Assembly (NCBI GenBank): GCA_005223095.1
Contig: NJBQ01000015.1
Span: 1 to 35,334, forward strand
Length of the DNA: 35,334 bases
Direction: 5' to 3'
Source: Candidatus Aerophobetes bacterium Ae_b3a
GTDB lineage: Bacteria > Aerophobota > Aerophobia > Aerophobales > AE-B3A
The translations under genes and the position numbers were made by a program. The stretch's first letter is position 1. The number at the start of each line of letters is the position of its first letter. Below are positions 24,265 to 32,852 of this stretch, piece by piece. Below the pieces are notes generated by a model. That model ran no database searches and had not been told where the DNA came from. It saw nothing but the letters and a program-made list of their open reading frames with translations.

Positions 24265-24960
24265 TCAAGGCATGACAGTGGACCCTCTTAGCGCACTCAC
24301 CTCGACCGTGGCGTGATCCACATTCTGGGTTGGCTCTGGCTCATAGTCGGTATTAGTCACCTCGACTTTGACCTGATCCACATCTGCAAAATTTGCTGCC
24401 GGATAAAAAATGCTATACTCCCAAATCTCTCCCACTCCTAATCTGGTAGTAGTGACTGTCCCTGAAGCCAGTTCCTTCTCCTCCGCATCATAAAAGGTGC
24501 CAGTAATCTCGGCAAAGGAAAGTAGCACATCTCCATTATTCTCAGCTTCACCGACTATCCTGGCTCCCAAACTCTTCATCTCTAGGTCCCAGCTAAGAAT
24601 GTTTAAGGAAGGGTGAACATCTCTTGCTAAAGAAGAGTAGGAAATGGTGAACTCCCATATTTCTCCCGGAGCAAGAGTAAAAGATTCCCCTTCTGAGATC
24701 GTCCTGGCAAAACCTGTGGCCAATAAGGTACCATCCTGGCTGTAAAAATTTCCTTTGATCTCAGCATATTCTAATCTGGCACTACCACTATTGTGAGCAA
24801 CTCCCGTGATTTGTGCAGTCAACTCACCCTCTACAACTGTTTTTTCCAGACTATACTGGAGAATCTCTAAGGAAGTGTTGGGAAGCAAGGAGCACCCGGT
24901 AACAATGAAGCCTGGCAATATTACTAAAGAAACTAAGAACAAGACAGCAATCTTATTCAT
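24265..24960 (-). CDS. lipoprotein with two FxLYD-type beta-sandwich repeats
   Basis: 231 residues. A signal peptide ends in the lipobox VTGC (Cys23). Two related repeats follow: the first (about 45-110) with GVAHNSGSARLEYAEIKGNFY, the second (about 135-195) with GEAENNGDVLLSFAEITGTFY; each continues with ATGFA/ASGTV and a G(E)IWEF/YxI strand. This is the FxLYD/DUF3426-like immunoglobulin-style pattern. It is the last gene of the pilus operon, 45 bases after the secretin. That position, and lipid anchoring, make a pilotin-like or secretin-stabilising role attractive; this is inference. AAGGAGG precedes the ATG. Confidence 0.78.
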   Translation of the reverse strand: MNKIAVLFLVSLVILPGFIVTGCSLLPNTSLEILQYSLEKTVVEGELTAQITGVAHNSGSARLEYAEIKGNFYSQDGTLLATGFARTISEGESFTLAPGEIWEFTISYSSLARDVHPSLNILSWDLEMKSLGARIVGEAENNGDVLLSFAEITGTFYDAEEKELASGTVTTTRLGVGEIWEYSIFYPAANFADVDQVKVEVTNTDYEPEPTQNVDHATVEVSALRGSTVMP

Positions 24961-25005
24961 TTGTATTTCCTCCTTGGCAAAGAATAATTACCTCTCCCTT
25001 ATTTT

Positions 25006-27195
25006 TTAAAATCTTATTCCTAATGCAGCCCTTATTCCACTAACATCTTCATTTTCAGCTATGTAGAAGTAGTTCCCTTCCAATCTTACTGCCTCTGTTC
25101 CCAGAGAAAATCCAGCGCTGAGCATCAACTCAGTTTTCTCAAGTGCACTTGAGTTTATTCCACCCACACCAATGTTCAGTTTATCTCCTATCCTGAGTCC
25201 CCAGTAACTAATATAGGAGGATTCTTCAGAGGACTTGCCTCCACCACCGAAGAGTCTCAGGCTCCCTTTCAATCTGAGTTGAGCCTCGTATATCATGAAG
25301 GAATTATTGTCCTTTGATGCAAACCATTGGCCTAGAGCCAGAGCGAGGACAGGTTTCTTCTCTGTTTCCTTTTTCTCTAGTCCTGCTTTCTTTATTCTCT
25401 CTTTTTCTTGCTTTGCTTTTTCTATCTTTTCCTTCCTTATTCTCTCCTCCTCTAGCTTCGCCTTTTCTCTCTCTTCTTCCTCCCCTTTTTCTTTCTTTAG
25501 TCTCTCTAATTCGAGTAATTCTTTTTCTATAGACTCTAGATAACTAGAGAAACCATAGGTTCGACTTTTCTCTGCAGTTTCCTCAAGATATTCTTGTGCT
25601 TCCTCATAGTCTCCCAGTTTTTTGTAATCCAGTCCCTTTTGATAAAGTTCCTCTATTTGAACTTTCAGGGGTTTGATCTTTTCTAATATATTTTCCTCTT
25701 CTAGCTCTTCCGATAGAATATAGGGGGTAATAAAGACTAACAGGTCAGTCTTTTCCTTTTTAGTTGTTTTATAGGTAAAAAGAGAACCAAGGAGAGGAAG
25801 GCGAGACAGAAAAGGAATGCCTTCCCTGGTCTTCTTGTCGGTTTCTCTTAAGAGACCGCCAATGACGATAGTGGCTCCGTCATCCACTGATATCTGAGTC
25901 CTGGCCTTCCTGGTACCCACTATGGGAGGGGCCGTGGGAAAAGGAGGGGCTCCGGTGATCTCACTGACTTCGGACTCTATATCCAAAACCACTTCTTTTT
26001 CGCCCTTGATATAAGGGGTAACCAGGAGAGTTGCTCCCACGGTCTTGAATTTTATGGTGGGAACCTTTATCCCTTCCTCTATCACATATGTCTCATAAGG
26101 ATACTCGTCTCCTACATCTATCTTCGCCTCCTGGCCCTCCAGAGTAGCTATATTTGGACTGGAAAGTAAATTAGCCTTACCTTCAGAAATGAGCAAATCT
26201 ATTATTCCCCGGAACTCCTGCTCAGCACTGCCAAAGATTATTCCCATTCCAGCAGCCAGAGTGGAAAGGCCTGGATTGACAACGGGCTGGCCCGATTCGG
26301 ACCTGGTTTGATGAGGATAGCGAAAAGTTGCCCCCAGAGGATAATTATCATAGGCTCCCTTCCATCTCCACTTTATACCTAGCTGCTCTTCGTCAGTCAG
26401 GCGCACTTCTACAAATTCTGCTTTAATCATAATGCGCTTGGGACGAACATCGAGTTTTTCAAAATATTCCTTGACCCTTTTTATGTAAGGAGAGGGAGCT
26501 TCTACATAGACGCAGTTAGATAGAGAATCCAGGAAAAATTCTCCCTCTTCAATTATATTATTCAAAACCTCCTTCAAAATATCTTTTTTTTCCTTTAAAT
26601 CTATGTAATTTAATTGAAATCGCTTTTTTTCTAACACTGGCGCAGGTTCGGTATCTAGCTTAATTACCACTTCTCTGATTTTCTCAATATTTTCAAGGGT
26701 ATCGGTGATAATGAGGACGTTACTGTGAACATCTGTTTTGATAGTTCCGGAGAAGGAAAGAAAATGCTGGCAAATTTCTTTTATCTCTTGTGCTTTCACG
26801 TATTTTAAGAGAATAATCTCGCTCACCAGAGGTAGTTTATCTTCAAGCAGTTCCTCTCGCTTACCCACCCGGATAATTTCGTTTTCCTCTCGATAGGTGA
26901 AGCCGCTCACTTCTAAAACAGCCTCCAGTGCTTGCCAGAGGTCTACATTCTTAAGACGCAGGGTAACTATCACATCGGTCTCGGCCACTCCCCTACTGAG
27001 AATAATGTTGACCTTGGCTTTCTCAGCGATTAGTCTTAGCACATCCTGAAGATCCATCTCTCTTACGTCCAAGGAAATAAGAAGGGGAGTTTTTTCTAAA
27101 GCTGCCTGGACTGCTACTACTTGTCCTAATAGCAAACTCAGCATAAGGAGCAAAATTACAATAATCCCGAGGGACGATTTATTTTTCCACAGCAC
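25006..27195 (-). CDS. pilQ: type IV pilus secretin PilQ-like, with coiled-coil and beta-rich C-terminal extension
   Basis: 729 residues. GTG start at 27195 follows GGGAGG. Signal peptide 1-32; STN/N0 domain about 36-105; NolW/N1 domains about 118-270; secretin pore domain about 275-515 with TVGATLLVTPYI and GIPFLSRLPLLGSLF, the secretin signature. Beyond the pore the family normally ends, but here follow a TPR-like stretch (GLDYKKLGDYEEAQEYLEE), a 70-residue Lys/Glu coiled coil, and about 90 residues of strands ending GIRAALGIRF with a terminal Phe, as in outer-membrane beta-barrels. AMIN domains are not seen. It forms the outer-membrane channel for the pilus. It overlaps the preceding gene by 17 bases. 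Confidence 0.9.
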   Translation of the reverse strand: MLWKNKSSLGIIVILLLMLSLLLGQVVAVQAALEKTPLLISLDVREMDLQDVLRLIAEKAKVNIILSRGVAETDVIVTLRLKNVDLWQALEAVLEVSGFTYREENEIIRVGKREELLEDKLPLVSEIILLKYVKAQEIKEICQHFLSFSGTIKTDVHSNVLIITDTLENIEKIREVVIKLDTEPAPVLEKKRFQLNYIDLKEKKDILKEVLNNIIEEGEFFLDSLSNCVYVEAPSPYIKRVKEYFEKLDVRPKRIMIKAEFVEVRLTDEEQLGIKWRWKGAYDNYPLGATFRYPHQTRSESGQPVVNPGLSTLAAGMGIIFGSAEQEFRGIIDLLISEGKANLLSSPNIATLEGQEAKIDVGDEYPYETYVIEEGIKVPTIKFKTVGATLLVTPYIKGEKEVVLDIESEVSEITGAPPFPTAPPIVGTRKARTQISVDDGATIVIGGLLRETDKKTREGIPFLSRLPLLGSLFTYKTTKKEKTDLLVFITPYILSEELEEENILEKIKPLKVQIEELYQKGLDYKKLGDYEEAQEYLEETAEKSRTYGFSSYLESIEKELLELERLKKEKGEEEEREKAKLEEERIRKEKIEKAKQEKERIKKAGLEKKETEKKPVLALALGQWFASKDNNSFMIYEAQLRLKGSLRLFGGGGKSSEESSYISYWGLRIGDKLNIGVGGINSSALEKTELMLSAGFSLGTEAVRLEGNYFYIAENEDVSGIRAALGIRF

Positions 27196-27958
27196 TTAAT
27201 TCCTCCCTTAATGTCAGGGTAACGACTTGTTCCCCTTTTTTTAGAGTAACACTATTTCCCCCAATCTCGCTAACTGTGAAATCGTCTATTCTCTCCCCTA
27301 CTTTCAAGATTCTCTTATTGATCATAGCCAGGGAATGATCAGAAGCAGATAGAATTCCCATTAGATTAAACAGCGGGATTCCGGTGTCCAGTTTGGTTAC
27401 TAACTGACGAATTTTCTCAATATTCTGGGAAGTATCCGTAACGACCAGGACGTTGCTTCGAATATCTATCTCCATAGTTCCTGAAGGTGAGAGAAGGTGC
27501 TGAGAGGCTTTCTTCATCTCTTCTGCCTTTGCATATTTCAAGAGGATGATCTCAGTTGTCAGCATTGGCTTCTCCTCAATGATCTCCTCCAACTTGAGCA
27601 CTCGAATAATTCCTTTTTCTTCTCGATAGGTAAACCCGTTGGATTCTAAGATGGCTCCCAGTGCTTCCCAGAGACCTACATTCTTAAGACGCAGGCTAAC
27701 TGTGCCGGCTACTTCTTTACTTATTATGATGTTCAAATCGGCTTTCTCAGCGATTAGTCTCAGCACATCCTGAAGATCCATCTGGGTTACATTTAGAGAA
27801 ATAACCTCCTCACCAGATACTGAAGCAGTTGCGGCGGCTTCTTGTTGGGCAGCGATTCCCAAAGCGGCAAAAGTTATAATTACTGCCACCAGGTAAAGCG
27901 CCATTTTGTTAATTCTACAGCATTGAGTTCTTTTTGTATCTCTTTTAGACTCTAACAT
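27179..27958 (-). CDS. secretin N-domain protein fused to a PilP-like domain
   Basis: 259 residues from ATG 27958; the first ATG at 27964 touches the AAGGAG, while 27958 is six bases from it. One membrane anchor or signal (about 17-38), then an N0 domain (ISLNVTQMDLQDVLRLIAEK) and an N1 domain (TTEIILLKYAKAEEMKKASQ), both close paralogues of those in the adjacent secretin. There is no pore domain. The C-terminal part (LFNLMGILSASDHSLAMINK, RILKVGERIDDFTV) is a PilP/GspC HR-type domain. PilP normally bridges the inner-membrane PilN-PilO ring to the secretin N0 domain, so this protein joins both faces of that contact in one chain. Probably periplasmic; it may form part of the alignment ring. 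Confidence 0.75.
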   Translation of the reverse strand: MLESKRDTKRTQCCRINKMALYLVAVIITFAALGIAAQQEAAATASVSGEEVISLNVTQMDLQDVLRLIAEKADLNIIISKEVAGTVSLRLKNVGLWEALGAILESNGFTYREEKGIIRVLKLEEIIEEKPMLTTEIILLKYAKAEEMKKASQHLLSPSGTMEIDIRSNVLVVTDTSQNIEKIRQLVTKLDTGIPLFNLMGILSASDHSLAMINKRILKVGERIDDFTVSEIGGNSVTLKKGEQVVTLTLREELSAVEK

Positions 27959-28016
27959 TTGCATCTCCTTATTTTTTATTCAGCCACTAAGTACTCTTTT
28001 TAGAGAGAAAAAAATC

Positions 28017-28544
28017 CTATATTTCAGAACTCTTTTTCCCCTTCCATTCTATTAGCTCAATGACAAATTCCTTAGAGCGATACCGGATGACTACCCGCTC
28101 AAAGTCTATCTTCACTATTCTAGCTCCCTGAATAGTGTCGCCCTCTTTGGCCAGCAGGCCATTGATTAAGGCTAGCGGCTTAGTTTCATCCCAGGCAATC
28201 CCTTTCAGTACTAATTTGGGAGGCTGGAGCGGCAGGCTCTCTTTTATTTCCTCTTTTGTTTCCTCTTTCTTTTTGAGCGAAAGATGAAAAGGATCCCGTG
28301 CACCTTCCTGATAGGCCAGCATTTCCTCTATCTCCCCCTGCTTTTTCAGCCAATTTGAGAGAGAAAGAGCAGCCTCCTCAGCTTTTTTCCTTAGCTCCTC
28401 AGGACTTATTTGCCCGGTAAGCGGCCTTTCTATAGGCTCTCTCACTCTCTTTTTGCCAGGAACAATTCCCAGCACCCACATCCATACCAACACCAGGACC
28501 AATCCCAGAACCGCTACAATTATGAATTCTCTTTTTACTCTCAT
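28017..28544 (-). CDS. PilP-like pilus assembly protein
   Basis: 175 residues: one N-terminal membrane helix (9-27), a charged helical linker, then a C-terminal beta domain (LVLKGIAWDETKPLALINGL, AKEGDTIQGARIVKI) of the GspC/PilP HR type. It is not a lipoprotein, unlike classical PilP, and looks more like GspC in layout. Its ATG overlaps the pilO stop as ATGA. With PilM-N-O upstream and the secretin downstream, it fills the PilP position in the inner-membrane platform. Confidence 0.75.
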   Translation of the reverse strand: MRVKREFIIVAVLGLVLVLVWMWVLGIVPGKKRVREPIERPLTGQISPEELRKKAEEAALSLSNWLKKQGEIEEMLAYQEGARDPFHLSLKKKEETKEEIKESLPLQPPKLVLKGIAWDETKPLALINGLLAKEGDTIQGARIVKIDFERVVIRYRSKEFVIELIEWKGKKSSEI

Positions 28545-29092
28545 TTGTCCTGTTCTTTCTTTAATAAGCTGATTCTAGAAATGACTAATTGAGCTCTGTA
28601 TTCTGCTGAACTTCCTTGTGAGGAAATACTTAGAGAGTCGATGCGGTTAAAATCAATTGACCTTTCTAGCCTGCTGATAAAATGACCCAGTTGATTATAG
28701 TCGGCCAAAATGCTTATATCCCAGGAAGATATGAGCAAAGTCCCTTCTACTTTCTCGGGAACCGGCCTGATGGAAATCACCTCAACCTTACTCTCCCGGA
28801 AGATGTCCGTTAAACTAGCCGGAACCACTAAATCCCTCTCGCTTCTTTCTCTCACTTTCAGAAAATGGTCTATACTCTCACCGATGCTAGCTTTCTCTTG
28901 CCGCAGCTCATCAATTAGACGGGAAAGGACGCTCAGTTTAACATAAAGGGTCTCCTTTTCCTGTACCTCTATTCTTACTCCTCTTAGCTCGATCTGTTGA
29001 GGTCTGATTACTAAAAAATAGAATAGACTTAAAATGGCTACTTCCAGCAGAATGAGGAACCAGATTTTTTTATTCATTAGCCTGCTATTCAT
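28541..29092 (-). CDS. pilO: pilus assembly protein PilO
   Basis: 183 residues: one membrane helix (about 9-28) with the FLVIRPQQIELR segment that follows it in PilO, a periplasmic coiled coil, and a ferredoxin-like domain (EVISIRPVPEKVEG, DISILADYNQLGHFISRLER, FNRIDSLSIS). PilO dimerises with PilN in the inner membrane and contacts PilP. Both ends overlap their neighbours by ATGA, so the pilN-pilO-pilP block is translationally coupled. Confidence 0.88.
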   Translation of the reverse strand: MNSRLMNKKIWFLILLEVAILSLFYFLVIRPQQIELRGVRIEVQEKETLYVKLSVLSRLIDELRQEKASIGESIDHFLKVRERSERDLVVPASLTDIFRESKVEVISIRPVPEKVEGTLLISSWDISILADYNQLGHFISRLERSIDFNRIDSLSISSQGSSAEYRAQLVISRISLLKKEQDK

Positions 29093-29745
29093 AAGTTCTC
29101 CTCGGCTACTAATCGACAGGAAAGCTGAAAACTCATAGCGGAGAGTTCTTCTCTTTCTGTACGGGTGGCAGTGGTCAAGTCGATTTCCTGGATGATTCTG
29201 TTGAAGGATGGATTTTCCTTCAGTTGTTGGGCGAAGTTTTCTATGGAGCGGAACCCCTGGTTATCACCGGGCAAAGCAAAACCCTCCAGAATTAGAATTA
29301 TAGAAGAGTAAGCTTGAGCCTGGAAAGTCTTAGCCTGGGGAGAAGATGCCTTCCTGGGCGCCTGAGTGGATTTTTGCACAGATAGCTTATTTATCCAGAT
29401 ATTTTCTGGTATGAGTTCAGCAAGAGCCTGCAGTTTTGGCGTCCACCAGATTTGTTTTTCCTTAAGCTCACTGACTAACGATATCTTGTGCTGCAGAGAA
29501 TCCCACTCTCTTTTGTATTCCATTATCTGGAAGACCTCCTTGTTTAGTATGTCATATTTTTTTGAAATTAAAGCTAGTTGGTTTTGGTAGTCTTTAATCT
29601 CATAATAGTTGTCTATGTAAATATACCCCATGGCTATAATCAAAAGAAAAAAGGCCAGAAGTGAGGTAATAGAGAATATCCTTCTTAAACTTTTCAGTCT
29701 GAAAGGAGCTACTTTACCTGGAATCAGATTTAGCTGGATTTTCAT
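29089..29745 (-). CDS. pilN: pilus assembly protein PilN
   Basis: 218 residues. The N-terminal IQLNLIPGK is the cytoplasmic INLLP-type peptide that PilN inserts into PilM. A membrane helix follows (about 27-46), then a coiled coil and a periplasmic ferredoxin-like domain with WTPKLQALAELIPENIWINKL. A low-complexity insert of Ser/Ala/Gln (about residues 130-145) is present. One base separates it from the pilM stop. Confidence 0.9.
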   Translation of the reverse strand: MKIQLNLIPGKVAPFRLKSLRRIFSITSLLAFFLLIIAMGYIYIDNYYEIKDYQNQLALISKKYDILNKEVFQIMEYKREWDSLQHKISLVSELKEKQIWWTPKLQALAELIPENIWINKLSVQKSTQAPRKASSPQAKTFQAQAYSSIILILEGFALPGDNQGFRSIENFAQQLKENPSFNRIIQEIDLTTATRTEREELSAMSFQLSCRLVAEENL

Positions 29746-29746
29746 T

Positions 29747-30718
29747 CTATTTTTCTCTTAACCCCAATCCAATAGCGATAGCCAGAAGATAGCCCTGGCT
29801 TTGCTTAAACTGGTAGGCCAGTTTGCCAGGGGTATATTCTAGATCTTGCATAGGATTCCACTTTTCTACAGGTAACCCCAGGGCTTTTGAAAACAAATTA
29901 CTAATTTCTGAAGTCATGCTGCCCCCTCCGGTCAAGAAAACTCTGGTTACTTTGTTTCCCTGAACTCTGCCTTGGTAGTAATGGATGGATCTATGGATCT
30001 CCTCAACTGTTCTGTTCAGCATGTTTTCTTCTTTCAAGTCAAGGGGTGCCTCCAGGTCCAAACTGATGTCTCTAACCAAGTACAAACTTTCTTTTCCTAA
30101 AATTGCCAGACTGATTAATCTCGCCCCAAGGTTTAATAGCATTATATCCTCCCCCGAGGCTAGATTCTTCAGCCTTAAGAAACAGTTGGTCAGAGCCAGG
30201 CAGTCGATATCCACAACTATGGGATTCAGGCCAGCTTGCTCCAGAATTTGCCTACGCTGCTGAACCATTTCTTTGGGTACCGCTGCAAAGAGGATATCCT
30301 GTCCTGGAGCTCCTTTTTGATTCCGTGGTAGAACCAAAAAGTCTGTCTCCATTCCATTGAGCTCACTGCCCATTACCCGTTGAGCCTCCAGCTGAACCGC
30401 ATTCTCCAGTTCTTTTCCGGAAAGGGGAGGAAACTTGAAGTACTGAATAATGATGGAGGAACCACCCAGGGAGGAAACCGCATCTCTGGCTTTAATGCGG
30501 TTTTTTCTCAATGAGTGCCTGATGGCCCGAGCAATAGCATTCCTACTCACTCCATAGCCATCGCTGCGAAAATTGGAGATGGGATTGTCTATCACTCCTG
30601 CCTTTTCTAATCTTATCTTTCCGGAGAATTGACCCAACTGAACCACTTTTATCAGATTGGAGCCAATGTCTATACTTACCAGATTCTTCAATCCTAACAT
30701 GGGTTTTTCCTCTTTCAT
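29747..30718 (-). CDS. pilM: pilus assembly protein PilM
   Basis: Actin-like ATPase fold, about 323 residues. The phosphate-1 region VSIDIGSNLIKVVQL is at the start, QYFKFPPLSGKELENAVQLEAQR is the SHS2-type insertion, and RVFLTGGGSMTSEISNLFSKAL is the adenosine motif. PilM is cytoplasmic and docks PilN to the assembly ATPases. The ORF track begins at a TTG (30730); I prefer ATG 30718, which overlaps the upstream stop as ATGA like other junctions in this operon. The ATG at 30700 (MLGLKN, after GAGGA) is another good candidate. Confidence 0.92.
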   Translation of the reverse strand: MKEEKPMLGLKNLVSIDIGSNLIKVVQLGQFSGKIRLEKAGVIDNPISNFRSDGYGVSRNAIARAIRHSLRKNRIKARDAVSSLGGSSIIIQYFKFPPLSGKELENAVQLEAQRVMGSELNGMETDFLVLPRNQKGAPGQDILFAAVPKEMVQQRRQILEQAGLNPIVVDIDCLALTNCFLRLKNLASGEDIMLLNLGARLISLAILGKESLYLVRDISLDLEAPLDLKEENMLNRTVEEIHRSIHYYQGRVQGNKVTRVFLTGGGSMTSEISNLFSKALGLPVEKWNPMQDLEYTPGKLAYQFKQSQGYLLAIAIGLGLREK

Positions 30719-31881
30719 TCTTCTTGCCAATTTTGTACCAGGTAGGTCGGCCGTGCCGCATAGCTATAGAAATCATTATCGAACTCGGTATAGTAGATGA
30801 CGCCAGAGCCAGTTTCTATTTTATGCCTTCCCCCACTGACGGCCGAACCATAAAGTTTAGAGTTCATTTCTATTTTTATTTCTCCATTTGGCGACCAAAG
30901 CGCCCCCCATACTATAGTAGGATTTTCCACAGCCCCTTGTTCTATTTTTATGGCTATATCCCCTTCAAAAGCTGATTCATAAGCTGAAACAAGTGATACT
31001 CCCGTGTCTATGGAAGTCCCAACTATGGAGTTTTGCTGGATTAGTATCTTGCCCTCGGCCACAATTGAACCCGGCCCAACCAATGTTGAATTGCTGATGG
31101 TTAAGTTTCCTGTGACATACAGAATCCCATCTACGATATAGGGGGTGACGCTGTTGATCACCAGGTCACCATTTATTATTGAATTAGCCTTATACTGGTA
31201 ATAGTCACTATCAAATTCCGGGAAAGGTAGCTCCTCCGCCCCTTCGGTTATGGTTCCGGTAACAGTCCCCTGGTTGGTTACGATTCCCGTTGCCTCAGCA
31301 TTTCCGTCAACAGTTGCCGATATAATGCTTATATCTCCGATAGTATAACAACTGCCCGTTATCAGAGTGCCAGGGTTTTCTATTATAATCCCTCCCCCGC
31401 TGGCAATAGCGTAATTAAACATGGGATCGTGGTTTTTCTCCAGAGTGATGCGAACTCTTTTCTCTATTTTTCCCTCTGCCTCTTTACTGGGGACATATCC
31501 GAAAGAATCGATTTCCGGATAAGATGAGTCTTTGTTGATCACTGTCACCTCATAATCACCCACATTGCTGCTTTGCCAAGCATAGAGAGTCTCTGTCCGG
31601 GTGGGATTGCCGTCACCGTCCTCAGTCCAGGGGGCAGACCAGGGGCGCCAAGGGCGGTCAGCATAATTAAATTGCCAAATAGCGGTTTCCACTCCTGCTT
31701 CGGCTAAGTAAAAAGACTGGTTCTTGTCAATTTGCCTTCTCACCAGGCTATTCTCCATTATCCCTGCATTAAGGAAGGCTATGCCGGTCAGGGTAAGAGC
31801 CAGCATCAGGATGATAACCATGGGCAGTATTGCTCCGCTTTGGGAACGAGATACTTTTTGAGTTACTTTTTCACTTTTCAT
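30715..31881 (-). CDS. PilX-like pilus-associated protein with beta-helix type C-terminal part
   Basis: 388 residues. The N-terminus QSGAILPMVIILMLALTLTG with the following AFLNAGIMENSLVRRQIDKN is the PilX_N minor-pilin type: G-A before a hydrophobic helix and Glu-bearing helix after it. The YLAEAGVETAIWQ motif after it is typical. From about residue 160 to 370 there are repeated short strands (NGDLVINSVTPYIVDGILYV, TGNLTISNSTLVGPGSIVAEG) resembling polymer-forming/bactofilin or right-handed beta-helix repeats. It may cap or prime the pilus as an adhesive minor pilin. It is coupled to pilM (4-base overlap). Confidence 0.75.
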   Translation of the reverse strand: MKSEKVTQKVSRSQSGAILPMVIILMLALTLTGIAFLNAGIMENSLVRRQIDKNQSFYLAEAGVETAIWQFNYADRPWRPWSAPWTEDGDGNPTRTETLYAWQSSNVGDYEVTVINKDSSYPEIDSFGYVPSKEAEGKIEKRVRITLEKNHDPMFNYAIASGGGIIIENPGTLITGSCYTIGDISIISATVDGNAEATGIVTNQGTVTGTITEGAEELPFPEFDSDYYQYKANSIINGDLVINSVTPYIVDGILYVTGNLTISNSTLVGPGSIVAEGKILIQQNSIVGTSIDTGVSLVSAYESAFEGDIAIKIEQGAVENPTIVWGALWSPNGEIKIEMNSKLYGSAVSGGRHKIETGSGVIYYTEFDNDFYSYAARPTYLVQNWQEE

Positions 31882-31887
31882 TGCTCA

Positions 31888-32352
31888 CTAATTTCGCGGT
31901 TTCACCGCTGTCTCAAGAGTAATAGTTCCAACCTTTTCTCTGGCTAGAGTCAAGGTTATATTGATTGTTCCGCCACTGCGGGTGACATTAAACTGGGTAC
32001 CCGTATCACCCTCAATAATTAACTCTTGCACCTGATAAGGATCCTGGTAAAGGAGCTGAGTTTCTTCTAAGAAGAAGCTCTCCTCAGTGCTCAGGTCAAT
32101 GACCAGCTTGGAAGGATCTAAGGTATCGATATTAGATGAACCTGCTGGTCTTAGCTCACGCTGGATTTTGATCATGGCATAATGGGCCTCTCGCTGCATT
32201 CTTAGCCTGTCGGTCGCTCTTGTCCAAAAACTCAGGTTAAAGAGGGGAATCTGGGTAGAAACTAAAACCACCAGACCTACCAGCAGGACAACCACCATTA
32301 ATTCCACTAGGGTAAATCCTGAATTTCTCTTTTTCATTGACACCTCATTCAT
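31888..32352 (-). CDS. minor prepilin, PilW/GspJ-like
   Basis: 154 residues. The class III prepilin motif SGFTLVELMVVVLLVG gives cleavage between Gly and Phe with Glu5. An alternative ATG at 32337 (MKKRNSGFTL) has GAGGTG before it and would give the shorter, more usual leader. The long mature domain contains LRMQREAHYAMIKIQRELRP, typical of PilW/GspJ. It overlaps the preceding gene by 4 bases (ATGA). It would join the minor pilin tip complex. Confidence 0.82.
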   Translation of the reverse strand: MNEVSMKKRNSGFTLVELMVVVLLVGLVVLVSTQIPLFNLSFWTRATDRLRMQREAHYAMIKIQRELRPAGSSNIDTLDPSKLVIDLSTEESFFLEETQLLYQDPYQVQELIIEGDTGTQFNVTRSGGTINITLTLAREKVGTITLETAVKPRN

Positions 32353-32852
32353 GGCGGACCAACCAGGGTAGTTAAGCTCACCCTATTGGGAGCAGGATCG
32401 CTCCACTCTACCCTTACCATTATCTTAAGGTAGTCGTAACTGTCATTCATACCGTCATCATCTATATACTGGGCCTCAGTAAGCATCTGTGCATCAGATA
32501 GATTATCCACCGTTATCGTGTCTTTAGTTTCTGATAAATTTAAAGCCCAACCACTGCCGTGTGTAATATAATATGGCTGGTATGATAGAGGACTCATATG
32601 CTTTAGAGCAATGTTATCCCAGTCGGCAGCTTTCAAGGTCTCCAGTCTCTGGCTGGCTACCAGAAGGGCGGCCCGGCGATGAGACTCTCGCACAATATTG
32701 AGGCGACCATAGAAGAAAAACATCCCTCCCCCCAGAATCACTAAGGCTATAATGAGAAGGGCTATCATTACCTCTACTAAAGTGGTACCCCTATTATTAC
32801 CTCTTATGTTAAAGCGAAACCATTCTTTTGGCCAAAAGAAAAAAATTTTCAT
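32349..32852 (-). CDS. minor prepilin, PilV/GspI-like
   Basis: 167 residues. Prepilin motif RGTTLVEVMIALLIIAL (cleavage after Gly, Glu5 present), preceded by an unusually long 22-residue leader. After it, ESHRRAALLVASQRLETLKA matches the PilV helix. The ATG at 32852 follows GGAAGGAC. A perfect 11-bp inverted repeat lies 12 bases upstream (32864-32896), and the gap to the prepilin gene before it is 238 bases, the longest in the operon. Confidence 0.8.
   Translation of the reverse strand: MKIFFFWPKEWFRFNIRGNNRGTTLVEVMIALLIIALVILGGGMFFFYGRLNIVRESHRRAALLVASQRLETLKAADWDNIALKHMSPLSYQPYYITHGSGWALNLSETKDTITVDNLSDAQMLTEAQYIDDDGMNDSYDYLKIMVRVEWSDPAPNRVSLTTLVGPP

Noticed and set aside
25295-25543. Ser/Phe-rich ORFs on the plus strand
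   Set aside because: Shadow frames opposite the Lys/Glu-rich coiled coil of the secretin gene.
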